A DNA stretch of 64,000 nucleotides. Source: Amycolatopsis nivea. Its GTDB lineage: Bacteria > Actinomycetota > Actinomycetes > Mycobacteriales > Pseudonocardiaceae. Positions 26,251 to 35,303 of this stretch are shown piece after piece. Numbering within the stretch: the first letter of the stretch is position 1; each line of letters opens with the position of its first letter. The stretch spans positions 62,001 to 126,000 of the forward strand of contig NZ_SDLT01000027.1 in NCBI RefSeq assembly GCF_004522235.1. The letters are read 5' to 3'. The translations under genes and the position numbers were made by a program. A model generated the notes under the pieces. The model was not told the DNA's origin, made no database searches, and saw only the letters and a list, made by a program, of their open reading frames with translations.

Positions 26251-28020
26251 ATGAGAAGACCGGCGGTCGACGACCCGCTCTGGCTGGGTCAGTACCGAGT
26301 GCTCGCGGAACTGGCCCGGGACGAGACCACCCGGGTCCTGCTCGGCAGCGGACCGGACGACCGTCTGGTCGCGCTCACGCTGGCGCCCCGGCAGTCCGCC
26401 GAAGCCGCGGCGTTGAGCGCGGTGCTCGAGGCCGACCCGGACGCGTCCACACCTTGGTGGGCACAAGAATTCGTGCCCGGCCCCTCACTGCGGGACGTAC
26501 CCGACGCACTGCCCGAACCCGCGGTGCTCCGGCTGGCCGCCGGAATCGCGGCCGACCTGACCCAGCTCCACAGCGCCGGACTCGCGCACGGGAAGCTGAC
26601 GCCGTCCCACATCCGGCTCACCAGCAGCGGAGCGAGGCTCATCGCCCGCGCGACCGGCGACGACCCAGCCGACGACGTCTTCGCGCTCGGCACCCTTCTC
26701 GCCGCGAAGTCCGCGCTTCCCGAGGCGCTCCGCCCGTGCCTAGCGGAAAACCCCGCAGACCGGCCCACCGCCGCCGAATTGCTCGAAGCGCTCAGGCCGT
26801 CCGCAGACCCGTGGCCGCCCGCCGTCGAGAAACTCGTCGCCGAACGAACCGCCGAACTCGCCCAGTTCCTCGACGGCCGGCAGGCGCCGCTGGACGACCC
26901 GGTGATCTACCAAGTCGCGGACACCCCGCCGCCCCCGCGACGTGCCGCCCCGCGTCGGCGGATCCTGATCAGCGCGCTCGCCCTGGTGATCGCCGGACTC
27001 GCCGCTTGGATCGCGTGGCCGGACCCGCCCGCACCCCCGCCCGCGCCCCCGTCGCCGCTCACCGAATCCGGCTTCCTCGTCGCGCGCGGACATCCGCAGT
27101 ACGTCACGTTCAACCACGACGGCCGGCTCCTCGCGACGGCGAACGCCGACTTCACCATCGACGTCCTGGACGTCGTGACCCGCAAACCGGTCGGCCCGCG
27201 CATCGGCCCCTTCCCCGAAACCGGCTTGCCCGGCATGACCTTCCGCTCCGACGGCATCACCCTCGCCACCGCGCAGGTCAAAGACAACCAGTTCACGGCG
27301 CGCACCTGGGACTCGCGAACCGGCCGGGAAATCGGCGAACCCCTCGTGCTCGAGAACATCGACCGCGGCGGCGCCTGGCCCGAGCTCAGCCCCGACGGCA
27401 GCGTCGCGGCGGTGCCGATGGCCTCCCCGCGCAGGACCGACCTGTGGCGCGTCGCCGACCGCACCCGCATCGGCAGCATCGACACGCCAGCCGCCTTCCG
27501 GGTCTCGGCATTCAGCCCCGACGGACGCACCCTCGCCGTCTACCAGTGGGACGGCCACTCCGCCCACACCAGTCAGCTCGACCTGTGGGACACAGCTTCG
27601 CTCAAGACAGCGGGAAAACCGATCGTCTTCTCCGAGACCAAGCCGATCTGCTGCCTCGCCTTCCGGCCGGACGGCCGGACGTTGATCACCACCAGCGCCG
27701 GAGCCGGCGCACCGCCGCAGGTGCGGCAGTGGGACACCGCCACGCACGAGCAGCTGCGCCCGGCGTTTTCCCTGGCCCCGGCTCCCGCCTACGGGGAAAT
27801 GAGGGAAGCCTACGTCTTCATGGCTTCAGCCGGGCTGGACGACCAGCACCTCCTCGCGCTCGCGGCGGGAACCGTCACGGTCCGGGACCTCGACGGCCAA
27901 CAGGACGGAGCCGGTCTCCCCGGAATCCTCAGCTTCGCGGTCAGCCCGGACAGGAAAACCATCGCCACCACTACCGGCTCGACCGCGGACACGACCGTGC
28001 ACCTGTGGCGCAAACCCTGA
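26251..28020 (+). CDS. Membrane protein with degenerate kinase domain and extracytoplasmic WD40-like propeller
   Basis: A 589-residue three-part protein. Residues about 12-200 follow the Hanks kinase fold but look catalytically dead: the HRD-x-K-x-x-N loop is replaced by LAHGKLTPSHIRL, and no DFG is present (ARATGDDPADD instead). A basic stretch and one transmembrane helix (ILISALALVIAGLAAWIAW, about 238-256) follow, then a proline-rich linker. About 320 residues of WD40-like repeats (FNHDGRLLATA, FSPDGRTLAVY, FRPDGRTLITT) should lie outside the membrane. ATG 26251 has GGGGGAGG 6 bases upstream. It may be a sensor or scaffold; an active kinase is encoded near 41.5 kb. Confidence 0.85.
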   Translation: MRRPAVDDPLWLGQYRVLAELARDETTRVLLGSGPDDRLVALTLAPRQSAEAAALSAVLEADPDASTPWWAQEFVPGPSLRDVPDALPEPAVLRLAAGIAADLTQLHSAGLAHGKLTPSHIRLTSSGARLIARATGDDPADDVFALGTLLAAKSALPEALRPCLAENPADRPTAAELLEALRPSADPWPPAVEKLVAERTAELAQFLDGRQAPLDDPVIYQVADTPPPPRRAAPRRRILISALALVIAGLAAWIAWPDPPAPPPAPPSPLTESGFLVARGHPQYVTFNHDGRLLATANADFTIDVLDVVTRKPVGPRIGPFPETGLPGMTFRSDGITLATAQVKDNQFTARTWDSRTGREIGEPLVLENIDRGGAWPELSPDGSVAAVPMASPRRTDLWRVADRTRIGSIDTPAAFRVSAFSPDGRTLAVYQWDGHSAHTSQLDLWDTASLKTAGKPIVFSETKPICCLAFRPDGRTLITTSAGAGAPPQVRQWDTATHEQLRPAFSLAPAPAYGEMREAYVFMASAGLDDQHLLALAAGTVTVRDLDGQQDGAGLPGILSFAVSPDRKTIATTTGSTADTTVHLWRKP

Positions 28021-28114
28021 CCCCGCACCACATGTCGCGACGGATCCCTCGGGACATGGACCCGACGCCGTTGGGCTAAGCGGCACTCCGAGCCACACGG
28101 TCCGTCGCCCCGGG

Positions 28115-28501
28115 TCAGCGGGCGAAAGCGGGCGGCGCGCCCATCGGGCTGAGGTGCATCCCCGCGATCCGCCAGCCGTCCTCGCCGCGCACCAGCACGT
28201 GGGTCGCCCGGAAGGTGCCGTCCACGCGGTTGCCCTGATGGGTCGCTTCCTGGTCGTGTACGCCGATCGCGATCGCCGTGTCGCCGTGGACGCGCACCTC
28301 GACGTCGCGCCAGTCGAGGCGCTGCGTCGCCAGCGCGCCCGACTGGTAGCGGTCCAGCCACTGCTGCCGGTCGAGCACGAATCCGAGCGGTCCGACGAGC
28401 CGGAATCCGTCGGCGACCAGGCCGCTCAAGGTTTCCGTGTCGCCCGCGACCTCGGCGGCCGCCCAGCGTTTGCCCAGGTCGGAGATCTCCGCAGCATCCA
28501 T
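28115..28501 (-). CDS. SnoaL/NTF2-like protein
   Basis: A 128-residue single-domain protein of the SnoaL/DUF4440 type, an alpha+beta cone fold used by small isomerases, hydrolases and ligand-binding proteins. It begins with the helical ISDLGKRWAAAEVAGDTETL, typical of DUF4440. It continues through FVLDRQQWLDRY to the strand pattern ending GWRIAGMHLSP. ATG 28501 is chosen because GGAGG lies 5 bases upstream; the frame extends 11 codons further without a better site. It is divergent from a MarR-type gene 103 bases away, a usual arrangement for a regulator and its target. The substrate is unknown. Confidence 0.85.
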   Translation of the reverse strand: MDAAEISDLGKRWAAAEVAGDTETLSGLVADGFRLVGPLGFVLDRQQWLDRYQSGALATQRLDWRDVEVRVHGDTAIAIGVHDQEATHQGNRVDGTFRATHVLVRGEDGWRIAGMHLSPMGAPPAFAR

Positions 28502-28535
28502 GGTGTCCTCCAGTGCCGATCGATGAGACACCACA

Positions 28536-28585
28536 AACGTTAGATATCGAATCGTTCGTCGTCAAACGGTTAGAGTTCGACGAAC
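28536..28585. promoter_or_regulatory. Candidate MarR operator region
   Basis: The 103-base gap between the divergent SnoaL-like and MarR genes holds two related half-sites (CGTTAGATATCGAA near 28538 and CGGTTAGAGTTCGA near 28567). It also holds an 8-base inverted repeat, GTTCGTCG (28554) and CGACGAAC (28578). The position is right for control of both genes by the MarR protein. Confidence 0.4.
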
Positions 28586-28604
28586 CTGCGGTACCGTCCT
28601 CTCC

Positions 28605-29042
28605 GTGCCCCGACCCGCCACCCCGCCGCTCGGCGTTCTCCTCGCCCGCACCGCCAAGACCGCGGGCCAGGCGTTCGACCGCGCGCTCGCCGAGGTCGGC
28701 GGATCGCAGCCGGTCTGGCAGATCCTCATCGCGCTCAAAACCCGCCAGCACGCGAGCCAGCGCGAACTCGCCGACGCCGTCGGCATCCAGGGCGCGACGC
28801 TCACCCACCACCTCAACGGCATGGAAACCGCCGGCCTGCTCACCCGCACCCGCGACCCGGAAAACCGGCGCGTGCACCAGGTCGAGCTGACCGGCTACGG
28901 CGAACGCACCTTCCACCGCCTCGCCGACGCCGCGATCGCGCACGACAAACGGATGCGCCGCGGGTTCACCGACGACGAAATCGCGACCCTGGCCGCATTG
29001 CTGGGCAGGCTCGCGGAAAACGTCGCGCAGCCGGACCCGTGA
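28605..29042 (+). CDS. MarR family transcriptional regulator
   Basis: A 145-residue winged-helix regulator of MarR type. The recognition helix is in ASQRELADAVGIQGATLTHHLNGME (about 46-70), followed by the wing TRTRDPENRRVHQVELT, with flanking helices for dimerisation. It starts at GTG 28605 and is divergent from the SnoaL-like gene, its likely target together with itself. Its stop codon lies inside the stem of a strong hairpin terminator. The ligand is unknown; MarR proteins commonly respond to phenolic compounds or oxidants. Confidence 0.9.
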   Translation: MPRPATPPLGVLLARTAKTAGQAFDRALAEVGGSQPVWQILIALKTRQHASQRELADAVGIQGATLTHHLNGMETAGLLTRTRDPENRRVHQVELTGYGERTFHRLADAAIAHDKRMRRGFTDDEIATLAALLGRLAENVAQPDP

Positions 29043-29068
29043 GCGCCCGAGGAAGCGCTCACGGGTCC
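29033..29068. terminator. Hairpin terminator overlapping a stop codon
   Basis: A perfect 14-bp stem (GGACCCGTGAGCGC at 29033-29046, complement at 29055-29068) has an 8-base loop. The left arm includes the MarR stop. It lies between convergent genes and can serve both. Confidence 0.8.
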
Positions 29069-29079
29069 GCGTCCCGCAG

Positions 29080-29718
29080 TTACCGGGTTTCCGGGCAGGT
29101 CTTCCAGGCGAAGTGGTAAACCGTCTGGACGCTGCCGTCCGTCGAGTCCATCGTCAGGAAGCTCGTCGTCTTCGCCGGATCCGAAGTGCCGGCATACGCC
29201 CGCAATTCCGTATTGATGTTCAGGTTCCGCTCCTGCCCGCACGGTTCGTAGATAATCGCGTCGATGTCGGTCGAATCCGAGAATTGCCAGTCATTGTCGT
29301 AGAACCCGTCGAGCCGATGCGTCGCGTACGCGGTCGGCGAGTTCCCCTGGAAATAGTAGTTCGCGCGCTCCACGCCGTACGCGCCGTTTTCCAAGTGCCC
29401 GAACCCGCGGTAGTCCGCCGAGGCGATCCCGTAGGTGAACCCCTGCGGCACGTGCACGCGAAGGCCGATCTGGCAGTTCTTCCGGAAGTCCGTCGGCTGC
29501 GCGCCGACGCCGACCTGCGCGGTGTATTGGCTGTAGGTGACGGTGAACGCGGTGTTGTCCGCGGAAACCGAAACCGCGGCCGTGTCCGGCGGGCAGCCGG
29601 TCCCGTTCACGGTCGCCACGTCGATGATAATTTTGTCCGGCGGCGGATTCTGCGGCCAAGACTGCGGGGCAATTGTCGAAGAAAGCGCCAAAAGAGCAGC
29701 GGCCATCGTGGCAAGCAT
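29080..29718 (-). CDS. DUF4360 family secreted protein
   Basis: A 212-residue exported protein. The short signal peptide (MLATMAAALLALSSTIA) is cleaved around residue 17. The mature domain matches DUF4360: an opening DVATVNGTGCPP, a central NCQIGLRVHVPQGFTYGIASADYRGF and late cysteines, suggesting disulphides. The function of the family is unknown; members are small secreted beta-rich proteins common in actinomycetes and fungi. GGAAGGAA lies just before the ATG at 29718. It is convergent with the MarR gene, and upstream is a lower-GC gap likely to hold its promoter. Confidence 0.88.
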   Translation of the reverse strand: MLATMAAALLALSSTIAPQSWPQNPPPDKIIIDVATVNGTGCPPDTAAVSVSADNTAFTVTYSQYTAQVGVGAQPTDFRKNCQIGLRVHVPQGFTYGIASADYRGFGHLENGAYGVERANYYFQGNSPTAYATHRLDGFYDNDWQFSDSTDIDAIIYEPCGQERNLNINTELRAYAGTSDPAKTTSFLTMDSTDGSVQTVYHFAWKTCPETR

Positions 29719-31262
<1,544 letters not shown>

Positions 31263-31275
31263 GGTTCGTTTTCCG

Positions 31276-31308
31276 CGATGGCCGCCCCGGTTTTCAGGGC
31301 GGCCATCG
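31276..31308. terminator. mdh terminator
   Basis: CGATGGCCGCCC (31276-31287) pairs perfectly with GGGCGGCCATCG (31297-31308) around a 9-base loop. It is followed by a T-rich run, starting 13 bases after the mdh stop. Confidence 0.88.
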
Positions 31309-31393
31309 TTCGTTTTCGCGTCCTGTGCGGTGGTTTTGGACGTGCGAGATGCACTTGCGTCTCGCGCTGTGGCTGTTTTTTCGATCGCCCGCC

Positions 31394-31410
31394 GTATAGG
31401 TCGTTATACA
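31394..31410. repeat. 17-bp GTATAGGTCGTTATACA element, copy 1
   Basis: Identical to the copy at 42741, and one base different from that at 38026. It has TATA-type ends (GTATA/TATAC) in inverted orientation. This copy overlaps the last codons and TAA stop of the minus-strand Gfo/Idh/MocA gene, between it and the convergent mdh. Confidence 0.75.
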
Positions 31411-32465
31411 GTTGAAAGGAGTTCGTGGAGTCGGCGGGCGGTGGCGACGTCGGGCACCGTGTGCGTCCCGTCGCGGAGGTCCTCGGCCAGGTGGTCGTAG
31501 ACCCGGCCTACGTTCGCCGCCTGGACTGGCAACTCGCTGGGATCGCGCACCGGAACCACCGTCCATTCCGGACTGCCGGGGCGGGACAATCGCAGTTCCA
31601 GCCCACCGATCTGCAGCTGCGCGGCCCACGGGTCGGTCTCCGGCGCGGATGTCAGCGCGAGATTTCCTTCGGTGCCCGCGATCTCGATCCGCGTCCGGGG
31701 CATCGCCGCTTCCCCGTCGTGCAGGTGGACGGACACCACTGCCCCGCCGTCGAGTTCGGCGTGCGCGAGGAAGTGATCCGGTGCCGTGACGTCGATCGGC
31801 TCCCCCGTTTCGGCGACGCGATGGGAGCCGTTCCGGATCGCGGTCCGGGCGGTCAACTCGCGGATCGGCCCGAGCAGGTACTGCACCAGATCGAGCGTGT
31901 GCCCGCCGAGGACTTCGACCAGCCCGGCACCGCTGCGGCGGTCGTAGGTGTAAGCCGTCCAACCGGGAACGTCGTGAGTGTTTCCCTTGCCGCGCGAACT
32001 GTAGACGGTCGCGGACATCACCTCGCCGATCTCCCCGAGCATCTCGCGAGCCCGGCGGACAGTCGGCGAGAACCGCGCTTGCAGGCCCACCGCCGTGTGC
32101 ACTCCGGCCCGCTCCCCCGCCGCAGCCAGCGCGGCGGCTTCGTCCGCGGTCGTCGACAACGGCCACTCGCAGTAGACGTGCTTGCCTGCCTCAAGCGCAG
32201 CCGTCACCAACTCAACGTGCGCGGGCACCTTCACCGTGACGACCACCAGGTCGACGTCAGGGTGCTCGGCGAGACTCCGCGCGTCAGTAAAGGCATGCCG
32301 CGCACCGAACCGGGCGCGCGCCTCTTCCGCGCTGCTGGTGCGCGTGGTGGCGACGGCAGCAAGCGAGAAGCTGGGGGACGCGGCGATGGCGGGAATGTGC
32401 GCCCGCGCGGCCCAGCCCCGATCCGGGTTCGCGCCGAGGATTCCGACGCCGATCGGCTTGGTCAA
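31404..32465 (-). CDS. Gfo/Idh/MocA family oxidoreductase
   Basis: A 353-residue NAD(P)-dependent sugar- or inositol-type dehydrogenase. The Rossmann motif GVGILGANPDRGWAARAHIPAI is at the N-terminus, and the family signature is GKHVYCEWPLSTTADEA at about residues 97-113. A C-terminal alpha/beta domain contributes the substrate site (YDRRSGAGLVEVLGGHTLDL). The proposed start is TTG 32465, with GGAGG 7 bases upstream; the frame continues for 50 codons without any domain, through the regulatory palindrome. It is divergent from a TetR regulator with a 20-bp inverted repeat between. The substrate is unknown. Confidence 0.88.
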   Translation of the reverse strand: MTKPIGVGILGANPDRGWAARAHIPAIAASPSFSLAAVATTRTSSAEEARARFGARHAFTDARSLAEHPDVDLVVVTVKVPAHVELVTAALEAGKHVYCEWPLSTTADEAAALAAAGERAGVHTAVGLQARFSPTVRRAREMLGEIGEVMSATVYSSRGKGNTHDVPGWTAYTYDRRSGAGLVEVLGGHTLDLVQYLLGPIRELTARTAIRNGSHRVAETGEPIDVTAPDHFLAHAELDGGAVVSVHLHDGEAAMPRTRIEIAGTEGNLALTSAPETDPWAAQLQIGGLELRLSRPGSPEWTVVPVRDPSELPVQAANVGRVYDHLAEDLRDGTHTVPDVATARRLHELLSTV

Positions 32466-32480
32466 GTCCCCACCTCCACT

Positions 32481-32541
32481 AAGCGGGTCACATTGTTCCG
32501 GTTCTGCCAAGCTACCAGAAACGGAACAACGTGACCCGCTT
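32481..32541. promoter_or_regulatory. Candidate TetR operator: 20-bp inverted repeat
   Basis: AAGCGGGTCACATTGTTCCG (32481-32500) is repeated inverted at 32522-32541 with one mismatch, 21 bases apart. It fills the gap between the divergent oxidoreductase and TetR genes, ideal for control of both promoters. Each arm may hold one dimer site. Confidence 0.65.
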
Positions 32542-32557
32542 GGTTTAGACTGCGGGA

Positions 32558-33196
32558 ATGCCGGACTCCGCCGTCGCAGCGCTGCTCGCCCAAGGCCGAC
32601 CGCGCGCCGACGCACAGCGCAACGTCGAGCGGCTGGTGGCAGCGACCCGCGAAGCGCTCGACGAGCTAGGGCTCGCGGTCACGACCCGCGACATCGCACA
32701 GCGCGCGGGCGTCGGCCTCGGCACGCTGTACCGGCGCGTGCCGTCGTTGGACGCGCTCCTGGCCGCCATCCTCACCGACACCATCGACGAGATGACCGAC
32801 CGCGCCGCGCGCGTGCTCGACTCCCCCGATCCGTGGCAGGGATTCGCCGAATTCGCCGAAACCTACGTCCAGCTCCGCGCGGCCAGCTGCGGACTGCACG
32901 ACGCCCTGTCCGGCCGAGGCGAACGGCTCGACCTGGAGGAACGGATCACCCGGCTCCAGCGGGCGGTGCGGCAGCTGGTCGAGCGGGCGCAACAGGCCGG
33001 CACGCTCCGCGCCGACGTCGACTGGCGGGACGTCCCGTTCGCGCTCGCCACCGCGATCCCGCCGGACCACACGATCGGCCTCGTCCCGGGCGACGACCAG
33101 TGGCGGCGCAACCTCCGCATCATCCTCGACGGCCTGCGCCCGGCACGATCGCCTGCTCCAGCAGGCCCTGCAGCACCCGCTGCTCCTGCGGACTGA
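32558..33196 (+). CDS. TetR/AcrR family regulator
   Basis: A 212-residue repressor-type regulator. The N-terminal helix-turn-helix is ARVEAL-like at NVERLVAATREALDELGLAVTTRDIAQRAGVGLGTLYRRVPSLDALLAAI (about 23-72), with the conserved G-T-L-Y-R-x-V-P. The C-terminal ligand domain is all-helical and divergent. It ends in an alanine- and proline-rich tail (PARSPAPAGPAAPAAPAD). The last 77 bases overlap the 3' end of the convergent MarR gene, so part of this tail may be a by-product of read-through into that gene. Likely controls the divergent oxidoreductase through the inverted repeat between them. Confidence 0.9.
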   Translation: MPDSAVAALLAQGRPRADAQRNVERLVAATREALDELGLAVTTRDIAQRAGVGLGTLYRRVPSLDALLAAILTDTIDEMTDRAARVLDSPDPWQGFAEFAETYVQLRAASCGLHDALSGRGERLDLEERITRLQRAVRQLVERAQQAGTLRADVDWRDVPFALATAIPPDHTIGLVPGDDQWRRNLRIILDGLRPARSPAPAGPAAPAAPAD

Positions 33197-33554
33197 GCCC
33201 GGCCAGCGGCGAATCCCGGGTCAGCAGTTCGAGCAGCCGCTCGCGCAGCGCCGTGCCGTCCTCGGTGAGGACGAGATGCCTGGCGCGCCGGTCGGTCGGA
33301 TGCGCGCGCCGCTCGATCAGCCCCTGTTTTTCCAGCTTGTCCACGACGAACGTGGCGTTCGACGGTTCGCAGCTCATCCGCTCGGCCAGCTCGCGCATCG
33401 TCATCGGGCCGGTCAGCTCGCGCAGCGCGGTGGCCTGCGGGGCGGTCAGCCCCAGCGTCACCGCGCGCTCGCGGACGTGGTCGGCGATCTGCTGCGCCAG
33501 CCCGTTCACCAGACCGCACAGCTCGCGTTCGGCGACCGCCCGGGATTCCGTCAT
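33120..33554 (-). CDS. MarR family transcriptional regulator
   Basis: A 144-residue MarR-type winged helix protein. The DNA-recognition region is MTMRELAERMSCEPSNATFVVDKLEKQGL (about 51-79), with the wing RRAHPTDRRARHLVLTEDG. It is divergent from a metallo-beta-lactamase-fold gene, with an inverted repeat in the 101-base gap, and so probably represses that gene and itself. Its 3' end overlaps the convergent TetR gene by 77 bases. Antisense interference between the two regulators is therefore possible. Confidence 0.9.
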   Translation of the reverse strand: MTESRAVAERELCGLVNGLAQQIADHVRERAVTLGLTAPQATALRELTGPMTMRELAERMSCEPSNATFVVDKLEKQGLIERRAHPTDRRARHLVLTEDGTALRERLLELLTRDSPLAGLSPQEQRVLQGLLEQAIVPGAGRRG

Positions 33555-33574
33555 GAGCCCATCCTAGCAACTCC

Positions 33575-33616
33575 ATCAAGCCAGAATAATTAGAGCTTGA
33601 ATGTTTCTAGCTTGAT
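33575..33616. promoter_or_regulatory. Candidate MarR operator
   Basis: ATCAAGCCAGA (33575-33585) and TCTAGCTTGAT (33606-33616) form an inverted repeat with 10 of 11 bases paired. A further GAGCTTGAA half-site lies between. The A+T-rich gap separates the divergent MarR and metallo-hydrolase genes. Confidence 0.55.
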
Positions 33617-33655
33617 GCTTATGGTCGAGGAAGACCGAGGGAAGGGAACAAGACC

Positions 33656-34462
33656 GTGCTCGACGACCGACTGCGCAGGCCCGCGCAGAGCCGCACAATC
33701 CACCTGGGCGAGACGAAGGTGTCCTACGTGCCGGACGGGGCCGTGCAAGGGAATCCGCGGCTATGGCTGCCCGACAGCACCGCCGAGACCTGGTCCGCGC
33801 ATCCGGAGTACCTGGACGACGACGGCTACCTCGTCGCGAGCATCGGCGGACTGCTGGTGGAACGCGACGGCCGCGCGCTGCTGATCGACGCCGGGTTCGG
33901 TCCGCAGACGGTTCCTGCTGAGCCAGGCGCGCCGAACGGCGTGCTGTACGGCGGCGCCCTGCTCGACAACCTGGCCGCGCTCGGGCGCAAACCGGAAGAC
34001 ATCGAGGCAGTGGCGCTCACGCACTTGCACTCCGACCACATCGGCTGGGCACTGCAGCCCGCGTTCGCGCACGCCGAATATCTGGTTACGGAACCAGAGT
34101 GGGCACAGCGTGAGAGCGACGCGATGGCACCGCAGGTCCGGACGATCTCGGACGGCCAGGAAGTGTTCCCCGGCGTCCAGGTTCGCTTCGCCGCCGGGCA
34201 CACGCCGGGCCACGCCGAGTACGTCATCACCGCCGGCGGCCAACGGCTGATCGCTTTCGGCGACGCCGTCCATTCGCCGATCCAGATCGAAAACCCGGAC
34301 TGGTCCTGCGTCTACGACCACGATCCGGTCGAGGCCGCGAGCCACCGCCGGAAGCTCGTCGCGGAACTGGCCGAACCGGGCACGATCGGCTTCGGGAACC
34401 ACTTCGCCGACGTCGTCTTCGGGCACGTCCGCGACGGCCGCTGGCAGCCGCTCGACCGCTAA
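33656..34462 (+). CDS. Metallo-beta-lactamase-fold hydrolase
   Basis: A 268-residue MBL-fold protein. The metal-binding motif is THLHSDHIG at residues 122-130 (HxHxDH). A second-site histidine is in AAGHTPGH, the bridging Asp in IAFGDAVH, and the last His in FGNHFADVVFG. It resembles N-acyl-homoserine-lactonase/AttM-type members more than true beta-lactamases. It starts at GTG 33656 after GAGGGAAGGG. It is divergent from and probably controlled by the MarR protein, so a small inducing lactone, ester or phenolic is plausible but unproven. Confidence 0.88.
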   Translation: MLDDRLRRPAQSRTIHLGETKVSYVPDGAVQGNPRLWLPDSTAETWSAHPEYLDDDGYLVASIGGLLVERDGRALLIDAGFGPQTVPAEPGAPNGVLYGGALLDNLAALGRKPEDIEAVALTHLHSDHIGWALQPAFAHAEYLVTEPEWAQRESDAMAPQVRTISDGQEVFPGVQVRFAAGHTPGHAEYVITAGGQRLIAFGDAVHSPIQIENPDWSCVYDHDPVEAASHRRKLVAELAEPGTIGFGNHFADVVFGHVRDGRWQPLDR

Positions 34463-34472
34463 GGTCGGGTGA

Positions 34473-35072
34473 ATGGCCCGGCTGATCCACCTCAACGGCC
34501 CGTCCGGCATCGGGAAATCCACCGTCGCGCGGCGCTACGCGGACCTCCACCCCGGAGTGCTCGATCTCGACGCCGACCAAGTGGTCATGATGATCGGCGG
34601 CTGGCGGACCGCGTTGCGGGACACGCTTCCCGCCGCGCGCCGGCTCGCGCTCGCCATGGCGGAAACGCATCTGCGGGCCGGGCACGACGTCGTCATGCCG
34701 CAGCTGGTGGCCCGCGTCGAGCAGGCCGAGCGGTTCGAGGAGGCGGCCCGCGCGGCCGGTGGCGAGTACGTCGAGGTCATGCTCACCGCGCCCCGGCCGC
34801 AGGCGAAGGCCCGGTTCGCCGCGCGCGGCGAGCACGCGGCCACCGACGCGATGGCCGAGCTGGGCGGTCCGGGCGCGCTCGACCGGATCCACGACCACGT
34901 CGCGGAGTATCTTCCGCTCCGTCCACAGTGCACAGTGCTGGACACCGAACACCTCGACCCGGACGAAACGTGCGCGAGGGTCGCGGAAATCGTTGCCCGC
35001 CGAGCAGCGGCGGAGGTACCGAGTGCACGGAACGGGGACCAAACGGGAAGCCTGCCGCCCGGCCCGGCCTGA
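34473..35072 (+). CDS. P-loop kinase/phosphotransferase-like protein
   Basis: A 199-residue nucleoside-triphosphate-binding protein of the AAA_33/chloramphenicol-phosphotransferase/zeta-toxin-like group. Walker A is LNGPSGIGKSTVARRYA at about 7-23, followed by LDLDADQV, where an acceptor-binding Asp often lies. A LID-like arginine region is in PQAKARFAARGEHA. There is no antitoxin-like small gene beside it, so a toxin role is not supported. It starts 10 bases after the MBL-fold gene and may be co-transcribed. The last 25 residues are low in structure. The phosphate acceptor is unknown. Confidence 0.8.
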   Translation: MARLIHLNGPSGIGKSTVARRYADLHPGVLDLDADQVVMMIGGWRTALRDTLPAARRLALAMAETHLRAGHDVVMPQLVARVEQAERFEEAARAAGGEYVEVMLTAPRPQAKARFAARGEHAATDAMAELGGPGALDRIHDHVAEYLPLRPQCTVLDTEHLDPDETCARVAEIVARRAAAEVPSARNGDQTGSLPPGPA

Positions 35073-35303
35073 GCGCGGTATATGTCGAGGAGTGCCAGGA
35101 CACAGAGCCGACGCGGTCCGGCCGCCGTTTTCCGGGCGGACCGCGCGCACCGGACCCGGTGTCGCCGCCGCGGAAATCGCAGCCGATTCCGGCGCATTCC
35201 TGATTCTCGACGACGAGCGACAGACCAGTCCGCAGCGAGCGCCCGTCAACGGCCCGGTTTCCGCACTCCCCGATCCGCGCAGGTCCTTCCGGAAGAGACT
35301 CCC

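Noticed and set aside
33597-33884. Plus-strand frame starting at ATG 33597 ahead of the MBL-fold gene
   Set aside because: It reads into the MBL-fold gene in another frame. The leader region is better explained as the MarR operator and promoter.
34473-35072. Zeta-type toxin of a toxin-antitoxin pair
   Set aside because: The P-loop fold is compatible, but there is no small antitoxin gene on either side and the upstream neighbour is a metabolic enzyme.
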